Shown here: positions 63,386 to 64,000 of the stretch, one piece after another
How the letters are laid out: each line of letters opens with the position of its first letter
Numbering within the stretch: the first letter of the stretch is position 1
Assembly (NCBI GenBank): GCA_032595685.2
Contig: CP159373.1
Location: forward strand, 1,509,001-1,573,000
Direction of reading: 5' to 3'
Length of the DNA stretch: 64,000 nucleotides
Source: Candidatus Electrothrix aestuarii
GTDB taxonomy: Bacteria > Desulfobacterota > Desulfobulbia > Desulfobulbales > Desulfobulbaceae
Notes under the pieces: model-generated
The model's database searches: none
What the model was told of the DNA's origin: nothing
Seen by the model: the letters and a program-made list of their open reading frames with translations, nothing else
Made by a program: the position numbers and the translations under genes

Positions 63386-64000
63386 AAAACGCCCTACGGG
63401 CGGATTAAAACGGAAGCAATTGCGGTATCCACTTAACCTGCCGACCCGAAGAGTTTCTCTTGTTGCATTCTTGTTTACTCTTGCTTTCCACAAAAGGTCC
63501 GTCTCTGCTCAGATCAAAGATATCTCCATAGTCAGGATGCCAAATCCGCCATAAAAACATTTTTTCTTTACAGTTTGGACATGTTAACGGATCTTTCCCG
63601 AAACTCTGTACTAGACGCTCTCTCCAGCTCAATGACCTTGAATCACTTTTCATGAATTCAAAAGTCTTCTGGATAAAACGTTTACAGTCCATCAAAATCT
63701 CTATCGCGATTGTTTTTGTACGTCGAGAATATAACCCATAATGGCGGACCATCTTGAATCCCTTTAGCGGGATATGGTCAATTAATCGTTGTATGAACTC
63801 TTTGGCTGGAATCGCTTCGGTAACTTTAACTTCTGTTTTATGATCAATATACCAAAATGTTACTTCCTCACCATCGTAATTCGTTATCTTGTGCTCTGCC
63901 AATGCTGGACGAGCCATATAGCGACCAATATATCGAGCTGCATGTCTTGCTGATGTCATCTTGCTTTTACCATTTACATAAAAACCATTACGTTGGCTTT
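63386..64000 (-). mobile_element. IS91-family element, copy 3, partial
   Basis: The oriIS-like end with hairpin CGCCCTACGGGCG again abuts GTTC (63382-63385 in minus orientation). The element continues past the window edge. Confidence 0.93.
63405..64000 (-). CDS. IS91-family Y2/HUH transposase, copy 3, C-terminal part
   Basis: The C-terminal ~198 codons are open without the breaks of copies 1 and 2: the base missing in copy 1 near MVRHYGLYS is present. ARYIGRYMARPALAEH, the tyrosine-containing segment, is visible. Whether the A6 and A7 runs upstream are intact cannot be seen. This copy may encode the active enzyme. Confidence 0.88.
   Translation of the reverse strand, partial: SQRNGFYVNGKSKMTSARHAARYIGRYMARPALAEHKITNYDGEEVTFWYIDHKTEVKVTEAIPAKEFIQRLIDHIPLKGFKMVRHYGLYSRRTKTIAIEILMDCKRFIQKTFEFMKSDSRSLSWRERLVQSFGKDPLTCPNCKEKMFLWRIWHPDYGDIFDLSRDGPFVESKSKQECNKRNSSGRQVKWIPQLLPF

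Overview
The window looks like a chromosomal segment from a Desulfobacterota bacterium, most likely of the Desulfobulbales (this is inference). The evidence is a corrinoid methyltransferase of the AcsE type, a GGGtGRT protein paired with a NifU-like scaffold, a two-CW protein, a CCG-domain Fe-S protein, MopE-type repeats, several PilZ proteins and lysine synthesis by the LL-diaminopimelate aminotransferase route (dapL, dapF, dapA, dapB). No rRNA, tRNA or CRISPR array was recognised.

Layout. 1-6.3 kb: 3' part of rsgA, pbpC for PBP1C, and a STAND (NB-ARC/TPR) protein bracketed by triple-hairpin repeats. 6.3-11.1 kb: an accessory stretch with small lipoproteins, a Phd/PIN toxin-antitoxin pair with a readable promoter and operator, an Uma2-like protein, a membrane TPR protein, a second toxin-antitoxin locus broken by short repeats, and a remnant of a third. 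11.1-21.2 kb: recB, a CCG-domain Fe-S protein framed by REP-like inverted repeats, a FlgO/CsgG-like lipoprotein-type protein, GGGtGRT plus NifU-like, sfsA and queC. 21.3-24.2 kb: a frameshifted MopE-repeat gene, a duplicated queC fragment and an IS91-family element sitting in a lipoprotein gene. 24.6-37.2 kb: PilZ, cobO, dnaN, acsE, class II DAHP synthase, a beta-helix lipoprotein, two-CW protein, PilZ, zwf, an SH3b protein and dapL. 37.3-44 kb: a cobalamin riboswitch in front of a 49-codon ORF, Fur-box-like sites, a lipoprotein hydrolase with a beta-barrel partner, a B12-binding radical SAM protein and a ThiC/BzaF protein behind a second cobalamin riboswitch. 44-53 kb: dapF, dapA, an accessory insert (IS91 copy 2, GIY-YIG-like gene, 21-bp phased array, Uma2), dapB and folK. 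53-64 kb: a PilZ protein, a KASIII/radical SAM/ACP/ABC-exporter operon, a REC-TIR fusion, a zinc ribbon, an outer-membrane protein and IS91 copy 3 running off the window.

Themes. Cobalamin recurs: two riboswitches, cobO, two B12-binding radical SAM proteins, a corrinoid methyltransferase and a probable lower-ligand synthase. Three IS91-family copies allow exact reconstruction of insertion sites: each has GTTC next to the oriIS end and no target duplication, and two host loci can be rejoined in frame. The strongest candidates for undescribed biology are the orphan riboswitch with its small ORF, the REC-TIR fusion, the acyl-metabolite operon and the 21-bp phased array. All calls come from reading the sequence; no database search was run.
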